From: Gammaproteobacteria bacterium
GTDB taxonomy: Bacteria > Pseudomonadota > Gammaproteobacteria > Pseudomonadales > Porticoccaceae
Assembly (NCBI GenBank): GCA_018069465.1
Contig: JAGPUW010000008.1
Coordinates: 62,001-126,000, forward strand
Length of the DNA: 64,000 nucleotides
Direction of reading: 5' to 3'
The position numbers were made by a program, and so were the translations under genes. How positions within the stretch are numbered: the first letter of the stretch is position 1; each line of letters opens with the position of its first letter. The notes under the pieces were generated by a model. It was not told the origin of the DNA, did no database searches, and was given only the letters and a program-made list of their open reading frames with translations. Below, in pieces: positions 51,978-61,207 of this stretch.

Positions 51978-52919
51978 ATGGCACTTAATATTCAGGCAGA
52001 TGAACTACTCAAACGCGCCGCCGCAAGCGGTACACCGGGTCTTGGTGAAGGCACGCCCGAAGAGGGCCGCGCTATTTTTGCCGCCACCACCGACTTACTG
52101 GGCCTGCCCGCTCCCGAGGTGAAAAGCACGGAGGAGGTTCAGATCAGCGGCCCGAATGGCGATATTCGCACCCTGGTGATTACCCCCAAGGGTGTCGATA
52201 CAAAAGATCTGCCCATCTTTGTTTACTATCACGGCGGCGGCTGGGTGATTGGCAGCCCGGAAACCCACTACGAAGAGTGTTGCCACTATGCCAACGGTGC
52301 TCAGTGCATCGTTATTGTCCCCGACTATCGTCTCGCGCCAGAGCACCCCTTCCCCGCAGCACCCGAAGATTGTTATGCGGTACTGCAATGGGCAGCGGAC
52401 AAGGCTGAGTCGCTCGGTGGTGATAAAACCCGTATCGCCATTGGTGGTGACAGTGCCGGTGGCAACCTTTCCGCCGTCGTTGCGCAAATGACCCAGCAGC
52501 GCAGCGGCCCTGAACTCGCCCTGCAATTACTGATCTACCCCGCCACACGCATGGGTGGCGAAACTCAATCCTATAAAGATTTTGATGACGGCTACTTCCT
52601 TACCGCCAAAGCGATGCACTGGTTCTTCGACCACTACTTAACCAAGCCTGAAGACTGGGACAATGTACTGGCCTCCCCCTTGCTCAATGACGACCTCGCA
52701 GGGCTGGCGCCGGCTTATGTGATGACAGCGGGCTTCGATCCCCTGCGTGACGAGGGCCGTGCCTATGCCGACAAGCTTGAAGCCGCTGGCGTGCCGGTTG
52801 AATATGTCTGTTACGAGGGGCAAATCCACGGCTTTGCCTCGATGGCGGGCGCACTGGATGAGGCGCGCAGCTTTTTAGATGAAGCCGTGCAGGTGCTGCG
52901 CAAAGCCTTTAGCAAGTAG
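51978..52919 (+). CDS. Alpha/beta hydrolase, hormone-sensitive-lipase (HSL) family, copy 1
   Basis: The 313-residue carboxylesterase-like protein has the oxyanion-hole motif YYHGGGWVIGSP, the nucleophile elbow GGDSAGGNLSAV (Ser in GDSAG), the acid residue in GFDPLRDEG and the histidine in QIHGFASM. This is the complete HSL (family IV) triad. It has no signal peptide, so it is cytoplasmic. Substrates are usually short- to medium-chain esters. It begins 62 bp after the second thioesterase on the same strand and is the most diverged of three consecutive hydrolases. Confidence 0.93.
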   Translation: MALNIQADELLKRAAASGTPGLGEGTPEEGRAIFAATTDLLGLPAPEVKSTEEVQISGPNGDIRTLVITPKGVDTKDLPIFVYYHGGGWVIGSPETHYEECCHYANGAQCIVIVPDYRLAPEHPFPAAPEDCYAVLQWAADKAESLGGDKTRIAIGGDSAGGNLSAVVAQMTQQRSGPELALQLLIYPATRMGGETQSYKDFDDGYFLTAKAMHWFFDHYLTKPEDWDNVLASPLLNDDLAGLAPAYVMTAGFDPLRDEGRAYADKLEAAGVPVEYVCYEGQIHGFASMAGALDEARSFLDEAVQVLRKAFSK

Positions 52920-53010
52920 GCCTATTTTAAGTTAATGCTATTTATAGAAATAAATTACAAGCCTTTAAATTTAAACATTAAATACTAATAACATTTGGAG
53001 TAATTCATAC

Positions 53011-53901
53011 ATGTCACAAGCTCAACTCGACAAACTGCTCAACATATTTGAAAAAATGCCAACCCTTGGCTCGCTGTCTCTCGAAGAGGAGAGAATCAAT
53101 CTCGACGAGGGCGGTGCGCGCTTTTTAGTCCCCGACGACGTCACTCAGGAAGTGGTCGATGCCGACGGCGTGCCCGCCGAATTTCTAGTCGCCCCCGGTG
53201 CAGCAGCCGACCGCGTGGTGCTCTATTTACACGGTGGCGGCTATGTTATTGGCTCCATTAAAAGCCACCGCTATCTGATGCAGAATGTGTCGCGCTTTGC
53301 CGGTGCCAAAACCCTCGGTCTCGACTATCGTCTGGCCCCCGAAAACCCCTTCCCCGCCGCCGTTGAAGACGCCACCAAAGCTTACCAATGGTTGTTGGCC
53401 CAGGGCTATAAAGCCAAAAACATCGCCATTGCCGGTGACTCTGCGGGTGGCGGTTTAACACTGGCCACGCTGGTTAATTTGCGCGACCAGGGCATTGAAC
53501 TGCCCGCTGCCGGGGTGCTGATTTCACCCTGGGCCGATCTTACCGGCGAAGCAGGTTCGGTCACCACCCGCGTCGACAGCGACCCCATGGTCAAGCCCGA
53601 TGGCCTGTATTCACTGGGTGCGCAATACCTCAACGGTGTCGACGCCAAAACCGTGCTGGCCTCACCGGTATTCGCCGACATGGCCGGCCTGCCGCCGCTG
53701 TGCATTCACGTCGGTGGCCGTGAAATCCTCTATGACGATGCCATTACTGTTGCCAATAAAGCCCGAGCGGCTGGCGTTGAAGTTGAGCTACTCGACGAGC
53801 CCGAGCTGTTCCACGTTTGGCACGCCTTTGCCCCTATGCTCGAAGAGGGCCAGCAAGCGGTCGAAAGCATTGGCGCCTTCCTGCAAAAGCAGTTCGGCTA
53901 A
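53011..53901 (+). CDS. Alpha/beta hydrolase, HSL family, copy 2
   Basis: The 296-residue enzyme has YLHGGGYVIGSIKSHR, the nucleophile motif AGDSAGGGLTLATL and the acid/base pair in GGREILYDDA and FHVWHAF. It is strongly similar to the third hydrolase (same HGGG and GDSAGG contexts and a shared LDYRLAPE block), so the two look like a recent tandem duplication. Cytoplasmic. It lies 91 bp after copy 1 and 37 bp before copy 3. The exact ester substrate is unknown. Confidence 0.93.
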   Translation: MSQAQLDKLLNIFEKMPTLGSLSLEEERINLDEGGARFLVPDDVTQEVVDADGVPAEFLVAPGAAADRVVLYLHGGGYVIGSIKSHRYLMQNVSRFAGAKTLGLDYRLAPENPFPAAVEDATKAYQWLLAQGYKAKNIAIAGDSAGGGLTLATLVNLRDQGIELPAAGVLISPWADLTGEAGSVTTRVDSDPMVKPDGLYSLGAQYLNGVDAKTVLASPVFADMAGLPPLCIHVGGREILYDDAITVANKARAAGVEVELLDEPELFHVWHAFAPMLEEGQQAVESIGAFLQKQFG

Positions 53902-53938
53902 AAGCAGATAAAAACAATAACTCCATCAATTAGGAAAC

Positions 53939-54856
53939 ATGCCAATGGCTAGCCCGGAAAGTAAAAAATTACTTGAACTGCTGTGGAAGAATTATCCCGG
54001 CCCATCAAACTACGAAATGATGAAAGACAAAGTCGATAAAATGCGCGCCAACTTTGTCAAAGCGACAGCGAGCTTCGCCTCACCGCCCGCCGACGTAAGC
54101 GTTGCAGCCATCGATGTCGATGGCACCGCTGCCGAGTGGCTCGATGCGCCGAATGTCGATACCGACCGCGTATTGCTCTACCTCCACGGTGGCGGTTATG
54201 TAATTGGCTCCACCGCCACCCATCGCGGCCTGACCGGCGCACTATCAAAAGCCGCCAACTGCCGGGTGCTGTCCCTCGACTACCGCCTGGCCCCCGAGCA
54301 CATTTACCCCGCCGCAGTGGAAGATGCCACCAAGGCCTATCGCTGGTTGTTGAGCGAGGGCATTGCCGCCAATAAAATCACCATCGCGGGCGACTCTGCG
54401 GGCGGCGGTTTAACCCTCGCCACCCTTATTGCTCTGCGCGATGCGGGTGACAGCCTGCCAGCAGGTGCGATTCCTATTTCACCGTGGACCGACATGGAAG
54501 GCACGGGCGAGTCGATGAAAACAAAAATCGACCTCGATCCCATGGTTGAGCCCGGCGGTCTGATGGGCATGGGCCAAATCTACATGGGCGGCGGTGATCC
54601 CAAACAGCCCACGGCCTCACCGGTACACGCTGATTTCACCGGCCTGCCACCGTTGTTGATTCAGGTCGGCGACCTTGAAACCCTGCTCGACGATGCCACT
54701 CGCGTTGCCGCCAAAGCGGAAGCTGCCGGTGTCGATACCACCCTTGAGGTCTGGCCTGAAATGGTTCACGTTTGGCATTTGTTTGCCCCCATGGTGCCTG
54801 AAGGTGGCGAAGCCATTGAGCGCATTGGTCAATTTATTAAGGAAAAAACAGCTTAA
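53939..54856 (+). CDS. Alpha/beta hydrolase, HSL family, copy 3
   Basis: A 305-residue HSL-type hydrolase with YLHGGGYVIGSTATHR, the nucleophile elbow AGDSAGGGLTLATL, and the acid and histidine in GDLETLLDDA and MVHVWHLF. ATG at 53939 and ATG at 53945 are both usable; the second sits at better spacing from AGGA at 53932-53935. It has the same LAPE block and helix arrangement as copy 2, which supports tandem duplication followed by substrate shift. Confidence 0.92.
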   Translation: MPMASPESKKLLELLWKNYPGPSNYEMMKDKVDKMRANFVKATASFASPPADVSVAAIDVDGTAAEWLDAPNVDTDRVLLYLHGGGYVIGSTATHRGLTGALSKAANCRVLSLDYRLAPEHIYPAAVEDATKAYRWLLSEGIAANKITIAGDSAGGGLTLATLIALRDAGDSLPAGAIPISPWTDMEGTGESMKTKIDLDPMVEPGGLMGMGQIYMGGGDPKQPTASPVHADFTGLPPLLIQVGDLETLLDDATRVAAKAEAAGVDTTLEVWPEMVHVWHLFAPMVPEGGEAIERIGQFIKEKTA

Positions 54857-54991
54857 GCGCAGCACCGCTAAAGACTAAGGAGTCTCTGAACAAGCCATGA
54901 ACTTGCAGGCTTAATCAGACCACTACAGAGGCTCCCTAATCCAGAGTTATACATTTAAAGATAAAAAAAATATAAAAATAAGGAGCAAATT

Positions 54992-55840
54992 ATGACAGGT
55001 CGATTAGAAGGAAAAGTCGCACTCATCACTGGTGGCGGCTCGGGTATTGGTGAGGCAACCGCCCTGCGCTTTCAGGAGGAAGGCGCAAAGGTGGTCGTGG
55101 TTGATATTAATGGCGAAAAAGCCGCTAAGGTTGCCGAGGCATTAAAAGCTAAGGGCGGCGAAGCCACTGCCTTTACTGCCGACGTCGCCGATGAGGCCGC
55201 GACAAAGGCCATGATCCAGCATGCGGTCGACACCTTTGGCCGGCTCGACATCTTGCACAACAATGCAACGGCACTGGAAGTAGGCCCGGTACAAAGCTTG
55301 ACACTGGAGGGCTGGAACAAAACCCTGGCCGTCAATGTCACCGCGCCCTTTTTGGCCACCAAATACGCGCTGCCGATTATGATCAAACAGGGCGGTGGCT
55401 CGATTGTGAATACCGCATCCATTTCCGGTACGCGGGGCGACTACGGCATGTCGGCCTACAACGCGGGCAAGGCGGCGGTGATCAACTTTACCCGTTCAGC
55501 CGCCATCGAAAATGCTCGTCACAACGTACGCATGAACTGCGTTTGCCCCGGCGGCATCGACACCCCGGCCATCCAGGGTTTAACCGGCAGCAGTAAAGAA
55601 GCCCTGCCCCATGTATCGGTCGCAGGACAAAGCGGGCTACCCCAGGTCAGCGCCGAGACGAGCCAGCATTTGCGCTCAGTCATGGAGAATGCCCACCCCA
55701 TCGGGCGTTTGGGTAAACCCGTAGAAATTGCCAATACCGTGCTGTTTCTCGCCTCTGACGAGGCTTCGTTTATTACCGGCGCGGCCTACATTGTCGACGG
55801 CGGCATGACCGCACATACCGGCTTGCCCGCCATGACCTAA
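54992..55840 (+). CDS. SDR family NAD(P)-dependent oxidoreductase
   Basis: The 282-residue short-chain dehydrogenase has the cofactor motif LITGGGSGIGEATALRF, the NNAT segment HNNATALEV and the catalytic Ser-Tyr-Lys in NTASISG and YNAGKAAV. PGGIDTPAIQ follows the active site. The Asp in VVVVDINGEK at the end of beta 2 favours NAD(H) over NADP(H). It is positioned after the hydrolases, consistent with oxidation of an alcohol freed from an ester. A GGAG ribosome site precedes the ATG. Confidence 0.93.
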   Translation: MTGRLEGKVALITGGGSGIGEATALRFQEEGAKVVVVDINGEKAAKVAEALKAKGGEATAFTADVADEAATKAMIQHAVDTFGRLDILHNNATALEVGPVQSLTLEGWNKTLAVNVTAPFLATKYALPIMIKQGGGSIVNTASISGTRGDYGMSAYNAGKAAVINFTRSAAIENARHNVRMNCVCPGGIDTPAIQGLTGSSKEALPHVSVAGQSGLPQVSAETSQHLRSVMENAHPIGRLGKPVEIANTVLFLASDEASFITGAAYIVDGGMTAHTGLPAMT

Positions 55841-55972
55841 GGCAGCTCTCGCGTGCGAGTTGGCAACAGCTCGCGCACTTCTCTACTTGCATTTTCGCCT
55901 GCGATCATTTCAACTGATACTCATAGAAAAATATAAATCCATAATTCATTCTATAAATCGAGGTTGAGCACT

Positions 55973-57112
55973 ATGAAAACCCCCGTTGTTTCTGCAGATT
56001 CCCATATTGTCGAGCCCCCCGAAGCCTACTCCAAACATATTGATCCCAAGTACCGCGATCGCGTGCCGCGCATTGTCGATGACGGCAAGGGTGGCGACGG
56101 CTATTTATGGGAGGGCATTAAGCGCCCCCTCGATCTCGGTCTGATGTCGGCGGCGGGCATACCCGATGAAATCATGCCCAAAGAAGGCCCCCACCGACGC
56201 TTTTACGATATGCATAAAAGTGGCTGGGATCCTAAGTACCGCGTTGCCGATCAAATACAGGACGGTGTTGATGCGGAAATTATTTACGCCTCCGTGGGCA
56301 TGGTGTTGTGCAATGCCAAAGACCCACTCTATAAAGATGCGCTGTTTCGCTCCTACAACCTCTGGTTGCAAGAGTACTGTAGCGAAGTCCCCGACCGCAT
56401 CTTTGGTCTCGGCCAAACGGCTATTCTCAGTGTCGACTCGGCCATCGAAGACTTCCGCCGTATTAAAGCGGCTGGTTTTGTCGGGGTGATGATGCCCGGC
56501 ACACCGATTGAAGAAGACTACGATCACCCCATGTACGACGCGCTGTGGGAGTGCGCGGTGGATCTTGATCTACCTATCTGCTTCCACATCCTCACCTCCA
56601 AAGAAAGTGCCGCCAGCATCAGCCAGTACCGTGGTCACAAGCTCAATGGCTTTATGAAATTAATACGCGCTATTCAAGACTTAATTGGCCTGTTTACGCT
56701 GGGCGGTGTCTTTGAACGCCACCCCGGTTTGCGCTTTGTCGGTGCCGAGGGTGACGCCGGCTGGCTGCCCCACTACATGGCCCGCATGGACCACGCGATG
56801 ATCCGCCACGGCCACGGCAAACACGGCCCTCTACTGCCGAAACTGCCCAGCGAATACATTCGCGAAAATGTCTGGCTCACCTTTCAGGACGACTGGGAAG
56901 CCTTCGGTTGCTCACATCGCATGAACCCTGAGCGCCTGCTGTGGGCCAACGACTTCCCCCACAGCGACTCCACCTGGCCGCACTCTATGCCCATGCTCGA
57001 AAAGCATGCCGAGTGTGTTACTCAAGAAGTGAAAGAGCAGATATTGGGCCTTAACTGCGTTAACTTATTTAATTTGCCACTGGGTGCCAATGCCGCGAAA
57101 AAATCTGCCTAG
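55973..57112 (+). CDS. Amidohydrolase family protein (ACMSD-like)
   Basis: A 379-residue TIM-barrel metal-dependent hydrolase. ATG at 55973 is preferred over the TTG at 55964 because GAGG (55960-55963) sits 9 nt before it. The N-terminus SADSHIVEPPEAY replaces the classic HxH by DxH, as in amidohydrolase-2/ACMSD-type decarboxylases and hydrolases. Further metal residues include CFHIL (His), HPGLRFVGAEGDAGW and LLWANDFPHSDSTWP with the terminal Asp. Similar proteins act in aromatic or cyclic-ketone breakdown. It closes the plus-strand block and is followed by a perfect terminator. Confidence 0.9.
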   Translation: MKTPVVSADSHIVEPPEAYSKHIDPKYRDRVPRIVDDGKGGDGYLWEGIKRPLDLGLMSAAGIPDEIMPKEGPHRRFYDMHKSGWDPKYRVADQIQDGVDAEIIYASVGMVLCNAKDPLYKDALFRSYNLWLQEYCSEVPDRIFGLGQTAILSVDSAIEDFRRIKAAGFVGVMMPGTPIEEDYDHPMYDALWECAVDLDLPICFHILTSKESAASISQYRGHKLNGFMKLIRAIQDLIGLFTLGGVFERHPGLRFVGAEGDAGWLPHYMARMDHAMIRHGHGKHGPLLPKLPSEYIRENVWLTFQDDWEAFGCSHRMNPERLLWANDFPHSDSTWPHSMPMLEKHAECVTQEVKEQILGLNCVNLFNLPLGANAAKKSA

Positions 57113-57138
57113 TTATTTTTAGGCTAAAAGCCGTGTTC

Positions 57139-57178
57139 AATACAAAGGGCGAGTCGTTAAGGACTCGCCCTTTGTATT
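57139..57178 (+). terminator. Rho-independent terminator after amidohydrolase gene
   Basis: A 17-bp perfect stem (AATACAAAGGGCGAGTC / GACTCGCCCTTTGTATT) with a 6-nt loop, 26 bp after the stop. It ends the catabolic transcript. Confidence 0.9.
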
Positions 57179-57230
57179 TGTGGTTTAGGAAACTTCCGTG
57201 TTGATTAGATTATATTATTTTGGTTAAGAC

Positions 57231-57290
57231 ATTCTGTATTTGCCAGGACTATACAGAATCTGTCTAGTTGCTTAATTTTGCGTTCTGTAT
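57231..57290. repeat. Three copies of a TTCTGTAT motif, two as inverted repeat
   Basis: ATTCTGTAT (57231-57239) and ATACAGAAT (57251-57259) form a perfect 9-bp inverted repeat with an 11-nt gap, and a third TTCTGTAT lies at 57283-57290. They lie between convergent genes (amidohydrolase and LysR), so an operator role is not obvious. They may be part of the LysR gene's transcript end. Confidence 0.45.
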
Positions 57291-57354
57291 GGTTAACTGA
57301 TATGTGACTAAGTAACAGTCGGTTAACGACCGAAGTCGGACGTTCCGTCTAAGG

Positions 57355-58242
57355 TCAATTACTCCATGATTCAGCAATGAACTCAACAAAAGCTCGTACC
57401 TTTGTAGAAACGAATTTACTGTATGGATAGACAATATATAGCCCTGTAGTCATCGGCGTGTATTGGTCCAGGACAGTTTCTAATCGCCCTTCTTCTAAGG
57501 CACTGGCTATCATAAACGTCGGCCCTATGAATATGCCGCTACCGTTCTGCGCTGCGTTCATCAGAATACTCCCCATACCTGAACGAAGGTTGCCATTAAC
57601 TTTGATACTGATGTCTTGTCCCTGTTCATCTCTGAACAGCCAGTTATCCGGGTGAGGCAACTGTGAATAGATCAGACAGTTATGTTTTTCTAGTTCACGG
57701 GGATGCTCGGGCTTACCATGCTTTTTTAGGTATTCGGCTGATGCACAGGCATGTAAGCCACACGGCATAATCTGTTGCGAGATCAAGCTCGAATCTTCTA
57801 ATTTACCAATTCTAAGCGCTACATCGATACCCTCTTCTACAAGATTCACTAACCGCCCGGAGACATGTATATCCAGTTCAACCTTGGGAAATTGCTGTTG
57901 AAACCTCAGTAGTACCTCGGGAAGTAATGAAATCGCAAGGCTCTCGGGGGACAAAACTCGTAACCGGCCTTGTGGTTCACTTTGCAAAGGTAAGACTGAT
58001 TGCTCAGCCTCTCGCACGTCTGACATGATCCGCTTCGAATAACTCGCAAATACCTCCCCTGCATGAGTGAGGTGTAGACGCCGGGTGGTACGTTGAAGAA
58101 GCTGAACCCCAAGATGTCGTTCGAGGAGAGAGACTTGCTTACTCACTACAGGCTTGGATATACCCAGTGCTTGGGCTGCGGCAGTAAAACTGCCATTCTC
58201 AACAACAGCAGAAAATGTCTCGAGATAAGGAAGAATGCTCAT
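57355..58242 (-). CDS. LysR family transcriptional regulator
   Basis: The 295-residue regulator has an N-terminal winged helix-turn-helix (SFTAAAQALGISKPVVSKQV, then LERHLGVQLLQRTTRRLHLT) and a C-terminal periplasmic-binding-type effector domain. The domain layout and length are typical of the LTTR family and closest in style to the group with QRTTRRLHLT motifs. It is divergent from the cytochrome b561 remnant and the MBL-fold hydrolase, so it most likely controls that unit from the shared intergenic region. The effector is unknown. Confidence 0.93.
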   Translation of the reverse strand: MSILPYLETFSAVVENGSFTAAAQALGISKPVVSKQVSLLERHLGVQLLQRTTRRLHLTHAGEVFASYSKRIMSDVREAEQSVLPLQSEPQGRLRVLSPESLAISLLPEVLLRFQQQFPKVELDIHVSGRLVNLVEEGIDVALRIGKLEDSSLISQQIMPCGLHACASAEYLKKHGKPEHPRELEKHNCLIYSQLPHPDNWLFRDEQGQDISIKVNGNLRSGMGSILMNAAQNGSGIFIGPTFMIASALEEGRLETVLDQYTPMTTGLYIVYPYSKFVSTKVRAFVEFIAESWSN

Positions 58243-58338
58243 ATTAGTTAATATTTAGAAACAATGAGTTTCTTTTTACCCTGTTTATACCGGCACAACA
58301 ACCATATAGACTTATTTGCAGTGCCATTAGAACCATGA

Positions 58339-58611
58339 GCCGTACTTGAATCACCGGATACAAACAAACAACTTATTTTAGGCGATTATCATGATGAGCC
58401 AGGCTACTGGTATCCCGGTGAGCTTCTTTGGCCTCTTCGCATTCCCTTTTTCCTGGATAAGGAGCCAGAGCCAGCGAAAACATTTCTCAGCATACATGGC
58501 ACCGTGTGGATATTACTTGTAATTTCAGTGGTGGGTCACGCAGGTGCTGCAATGCACCACCATTTTATTAAGAAAGACAAGGTATTGAAGCAGATGACTA
58601 CTGGTGCGTGA
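58339..58611 (+). pseudogene. Cytochrome b561 remnant (C-terminal half)
   Basis: An open stretch without a usable start codon, bounded by a TGA at 58336, encodes about 90 residues ending at TGA 58609-58611. It reads LLWPLRIPFFLDKEPEPAKT, then FLSIHGTVWILLVISVVGHA and AAMHHHFIKKDKVLKQM. This matches the last two membrane helices and the heme-ligand histidines of bacterial cytochrome b561 proteins (family pattern HxxxA-helix, then ALxHHFIxxDxVLxRM). The first two helices of the usual 170-190-residue protein are missing, so this is a truncated, probably dead gene. It lies between LysR and the MBL-fold gene. Confidence 0.75.
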
Positions 58612-58651
58612 TCACCAACAACAAGCATTTAATTAACTTAGAGGATAAAAA

Positions 58652-59551
58652 ATGAAACGGTTATTTATGCGATCAATATTTGTCGTTGGCTTATTGCTTT
58701 CGTCAATAACGACGGCCTCAAACTTTCCAACAGTGGAACCGATGGGGGGAGAACCGTTCGGCCACAGTGTAAAAAACATTGGTGATGGTTTGTACGTGTT
58801 CCGCTGGTGGGTGTATCGAAATATCTTTATGGTCACTGATGAGGGGGTTATCGTTACCGACCCGATGAACCCAAAAGCAGCTAATCTGTTGCTCGGTGAA
58901 ATTCGCAAGATCACCGACAAGCCAGTTAAGTATGTTGTTTATAGCCACAATCATCATGACCATATTTCTGGCGGTGAGGTGTTCAAGGAGCAGGGAGCGA
59001 CATTCATCGCTCACAAAAATGTGCTGAAGGAACTTGGTGATCATCCTAGTCATGCTACACCTCTACCTGACATCATATTTGAGGATGAATATACGGTGCA
59101 GTTAGGTGGCAGGATACTCGAACTGAAATACTTCGGCCCGAACCATGGTGAAAGTCTGGTCGTTATGCGACTGCCAAAAGAGAAGATACTGTTTGTTGTG
59201 GATATCGTTACACCACGAAGAGTAGCATTCAGAGCCATGCCAGATTTCTGGCCAGATGAATGGATCAGATCGCTAAAAGAAATTGAACAGATGGATTTTG
59301 ACTATGTTATCTCAGGGCATGGTCCTGAAAATCAACCGGCAATCGACCCTGCATCTATAGTTGAAGAGCAACGTGTGTACTTAGAAGACTTGATGGCAGC
59401 AGTAAAAAAAGCAATGGTTTCTGGTAGTCATAACCCTGATGTACTAAGAAAAACCGTGAAACTTCCTAAGTACGAAAACTGGCAATACTACAAAGAATGG
59501 CTGCCAATGAATATTGAGCGGATTTGGGCTTATTATCATATGGGTTGGTAA
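58652..59551 (+). CDS. Exported MBL-fold metallohydrolase
   Basis: The 299-residue metallo-beta-lactamase-fold hydrolase has an N-terminal signal peptide (MKRLFMRSIFVVGLLLSSIT, cleaved near TTAS). The zinc motif is YSHNHHDHISGG (HxHxDH), further ligands lie in NHGESLVV and VVDIVTPRR, and YVISGHGPENQP carries the final His. It is likely periplasmic. Neighbours are a decayed cytochrome b561 and a divergent LysR gene. The function could be lactone, ester or thiol-ester hydrolysis; the sequence does not discriminate. A GAGGA ribosome site precedes the start. Confidence 0.9.
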   Translation: MKRLFMRSIFVVGLLLSSITTASNFPTVEPMGGEPFGHSVKNIGDGLYVFRWWVYRNIFMVTDEGVIVTDPMNPKAANLLLGEIRKITDKPVKYVVYSHNHHDHISGGEVFKEQGATFIAHKNVLKELGDHPSHATPLPDIIFEDEYTVQLGGRILELKYFGPNHGESLVVMRLPKEKILFVVDIVTPRRVAFRAMPDFWPDEWIRSLKEIEQMDFDYVISGHGPENQPAIDPASIVEEQRVYLEDLMAAVKKAMVSGSHNPDVLRKTVKLPKYENWQYYKEWLPMNIERIWAYYHMGW

Positions 59552-59798
59552 TACGGACAAGACATTGATTTTTCAGCATCCTAATACAGCTCGCTAATAA
59601 CAGCTCTGCATATTGCATATTTCAGAAAATACAGAACAAATCGGTCTATTAAATGGCCTTGTTGTACTTATCTTATTAACCACGTCAAAGATAACTGCTG
59701 ACGGGGAAAATTGCGCAACTTGCTTGAAGTACATGAAAATTAAAAAGGCCTAACGCAATCACCTTAGATTGCGAGTGACCCATCCCCAAAACTCCCAC
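59552..59798. other. Intergenic region after MBL-fold gene
   Basis: No gene can be supported in these roughly 250 bp. The sequence is AT-rich and holds another copy of the ATACAGAA element (near 59627). The following terminator separates it from the convergent flavin oxidoreductase gene. Confidence 0.4.
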
Positions 59799-59836
59799 AA
59801 AAAAAGGCCGAGCTATTAATGGCTCGGCCTTTTTTA
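59799..59836. terminator. Bidirectional terminator between MBL-fold and LLM genes
   Basis: A 14-bp stem (AAAAAAGGCCGAGC / GCTCGGCCTTTTTT) with an 8-nt loop and T runs on both strands. It lies between convergent genes. Confidence 0.9.
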
Positions 59837-59904
59837 TTCTGCACGTAACAGCAGCTTTCAGTTCAGGTTCTAAGCCCTTCCCTCAAGGCTAGCTGATAAT
59901 CCAC

Positions 59905-60963
59905 TTATAACTTATGCAGTTCGGGAATACATTTCTCGGCAAACAGGCTCATGCTTTTTGTTGCGTAGTCGTAGGGCATGCCGGCAAAGCTGAAGCAGCC
60001 GCTCATTTTAAAATCGCCGATAACTTGCTTGCGCGCTACGGCTTTATCGAGAATCTGCTCAGGCGTACCCCATATTTGAAAGTCGACAAAGGCCTGGGCG
60101 ACGGCATCGACGCCAACATCGTTGAGCATTTTCGAGGCTTCGGCATAGGAGTTGTAACCGCTGGTACCTTCAAAGTGATCGCCGGCCATTTCATAGTGGT
60201 TAGCCGCTGTGTGGAAGTAATCTGCTGCGTATTTACGGGCCATTTCTTCGGCGCGATCGGCATTGTCATCACACACTACAAAGTCGATGCAGAGCACGGG
60301 GGGTGCCGTAGCATTGTGTTTTTGCTGGAAGAGATCGCGGTAACGATTGATTTCAACCGCCATCGTGTCCAAAGGCTTCTGCATAAACAACATGATAGTG
60401 GTGCCCATGTTGGCGCCGGCATCGATGGAGTCGGGTGACATGGCGACCGAGTAAATGCGATCGTCGAAGCTGTAGGGGGGGCGTGGACGAATTTCAACGC
60501 GGGGCTGTTTGATGACTTCACCGTCGTATTCGGCGAAACCCGTTTTCAGGGCTGTCATTATCATTTCGGCGCTTTCGTCGAACTGCACACGGCTTTTGCT
60601 CATGTCGAGGCGGAAGTTGTCGTACTCAATGCGCGCCAAACCTCGGCCCATGCCGAAGATAGTGCGACCTTTACAGTAGTAGTCGAGCAGAGCAATTTCT
60701 TCGGCGACGCGCAGTGGGTCGTGCCAGGGCAAAATGACCGCGCCAGTGCCGAGTTTGATTTTGCTGGTCTGGCCAGCCATGTAGCTGAGAAACTGGGTGA
60801 CATCGGGGCACATCGTGTAGTCGGTAAAGTGATGCTCAACACACCACAGCGAGTCGAAACCGAGGGGTTCAGCCAGCTTGGCGATGGCCAGTTCGGCGTC
60901 GTAGACGGCCAGGTCGGTCATATTGCCGGGGTTTTGGAACAACATGTGAATGCCGCAGTCCAT
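59905..60963 (-). CDS. Luciferase-like (LLM) flavin-dependent oxidoreductase
   Basis: The 352-residue TIM-barrel monooxygenase has the luciferase-family N-terminus (DAELAIAKLAEPLGFDSLWC, then VEHHFTDY), a mid-barrel IKLGTGAVILPWHDPLRVAEE segment and MGRGLARIEYDNF. C-terminal FQIWGTPEQILDKAV follows. Members use reduced FMN or F420 and oxygen to oxidise aldehydes, sulfonates or cyclic ketones. The adjacent divergent cupin gene and the nearby amidohydrolase/SDR block suggest a role in breaking down a ring or long-chain substrate. No flavin reductase is evident close by. Confidence 0.92.
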   Translation of the reverse strand: MDCGIHMLFQNPGNMTDLAVYDAELAIAKLAEPLGFDSLWCVEHHFTDYTMCPDVTQFLSYMAGQTSKIKLGTGAVILPWHDPLRVAEEIALLDYYCKGRTIFGMGRGLARIEYDNFRLDMSKSRVQFDESAEMIMTALKTGFAEYDGEVIKQPRVEIRPRPPYSFDDRIYSVAMSPDSIDAGANMGTTIMLFMQKPLDTMAVEINRYRDLFQQKHNATAPPVLCIDFVVCDDNADRAEEMARKYAADYFHTAANHYEMAGDHFEGTSGYNSYAEASKMLNDVGVDAVAQAFVDFQIWGTPEQILDKAVARKQVIGDFKMSGCFSFAGMPYDYATKSMSLFAEKCIPELHKL

Positions 60964-61207
60964 AAGAGTCTCCTATCCTGATATTGGTTAATGAAAGCGT
61001 GAATGGCGAAGCCTCTTACAGCGCTTTTTACGCCAGAAAAAATATTGCTAATTAAAATTTTGCGGGCGTAAGTTACCGCAAACCTTGAGTTATTACCAGC
61101 CAGTAGCGTTATAGCTGGCGTGGTTTGTACTTCTGGCCGACTTTTGCCAGCTGTGCTCTAATAAGCACGCAATTATTCAATAATAAAGATAATCAGGGAG
61201 TAATAAG

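Noticed and set aside
57231-57264. LexA-type operator in the CTGT...ACAG palindrome
   Set aside because: The spacing between CTGT and ACAG is 15 nt, not the 8 nt of gammaproteobacterial LexA boxes, and it is not in front of a gene.
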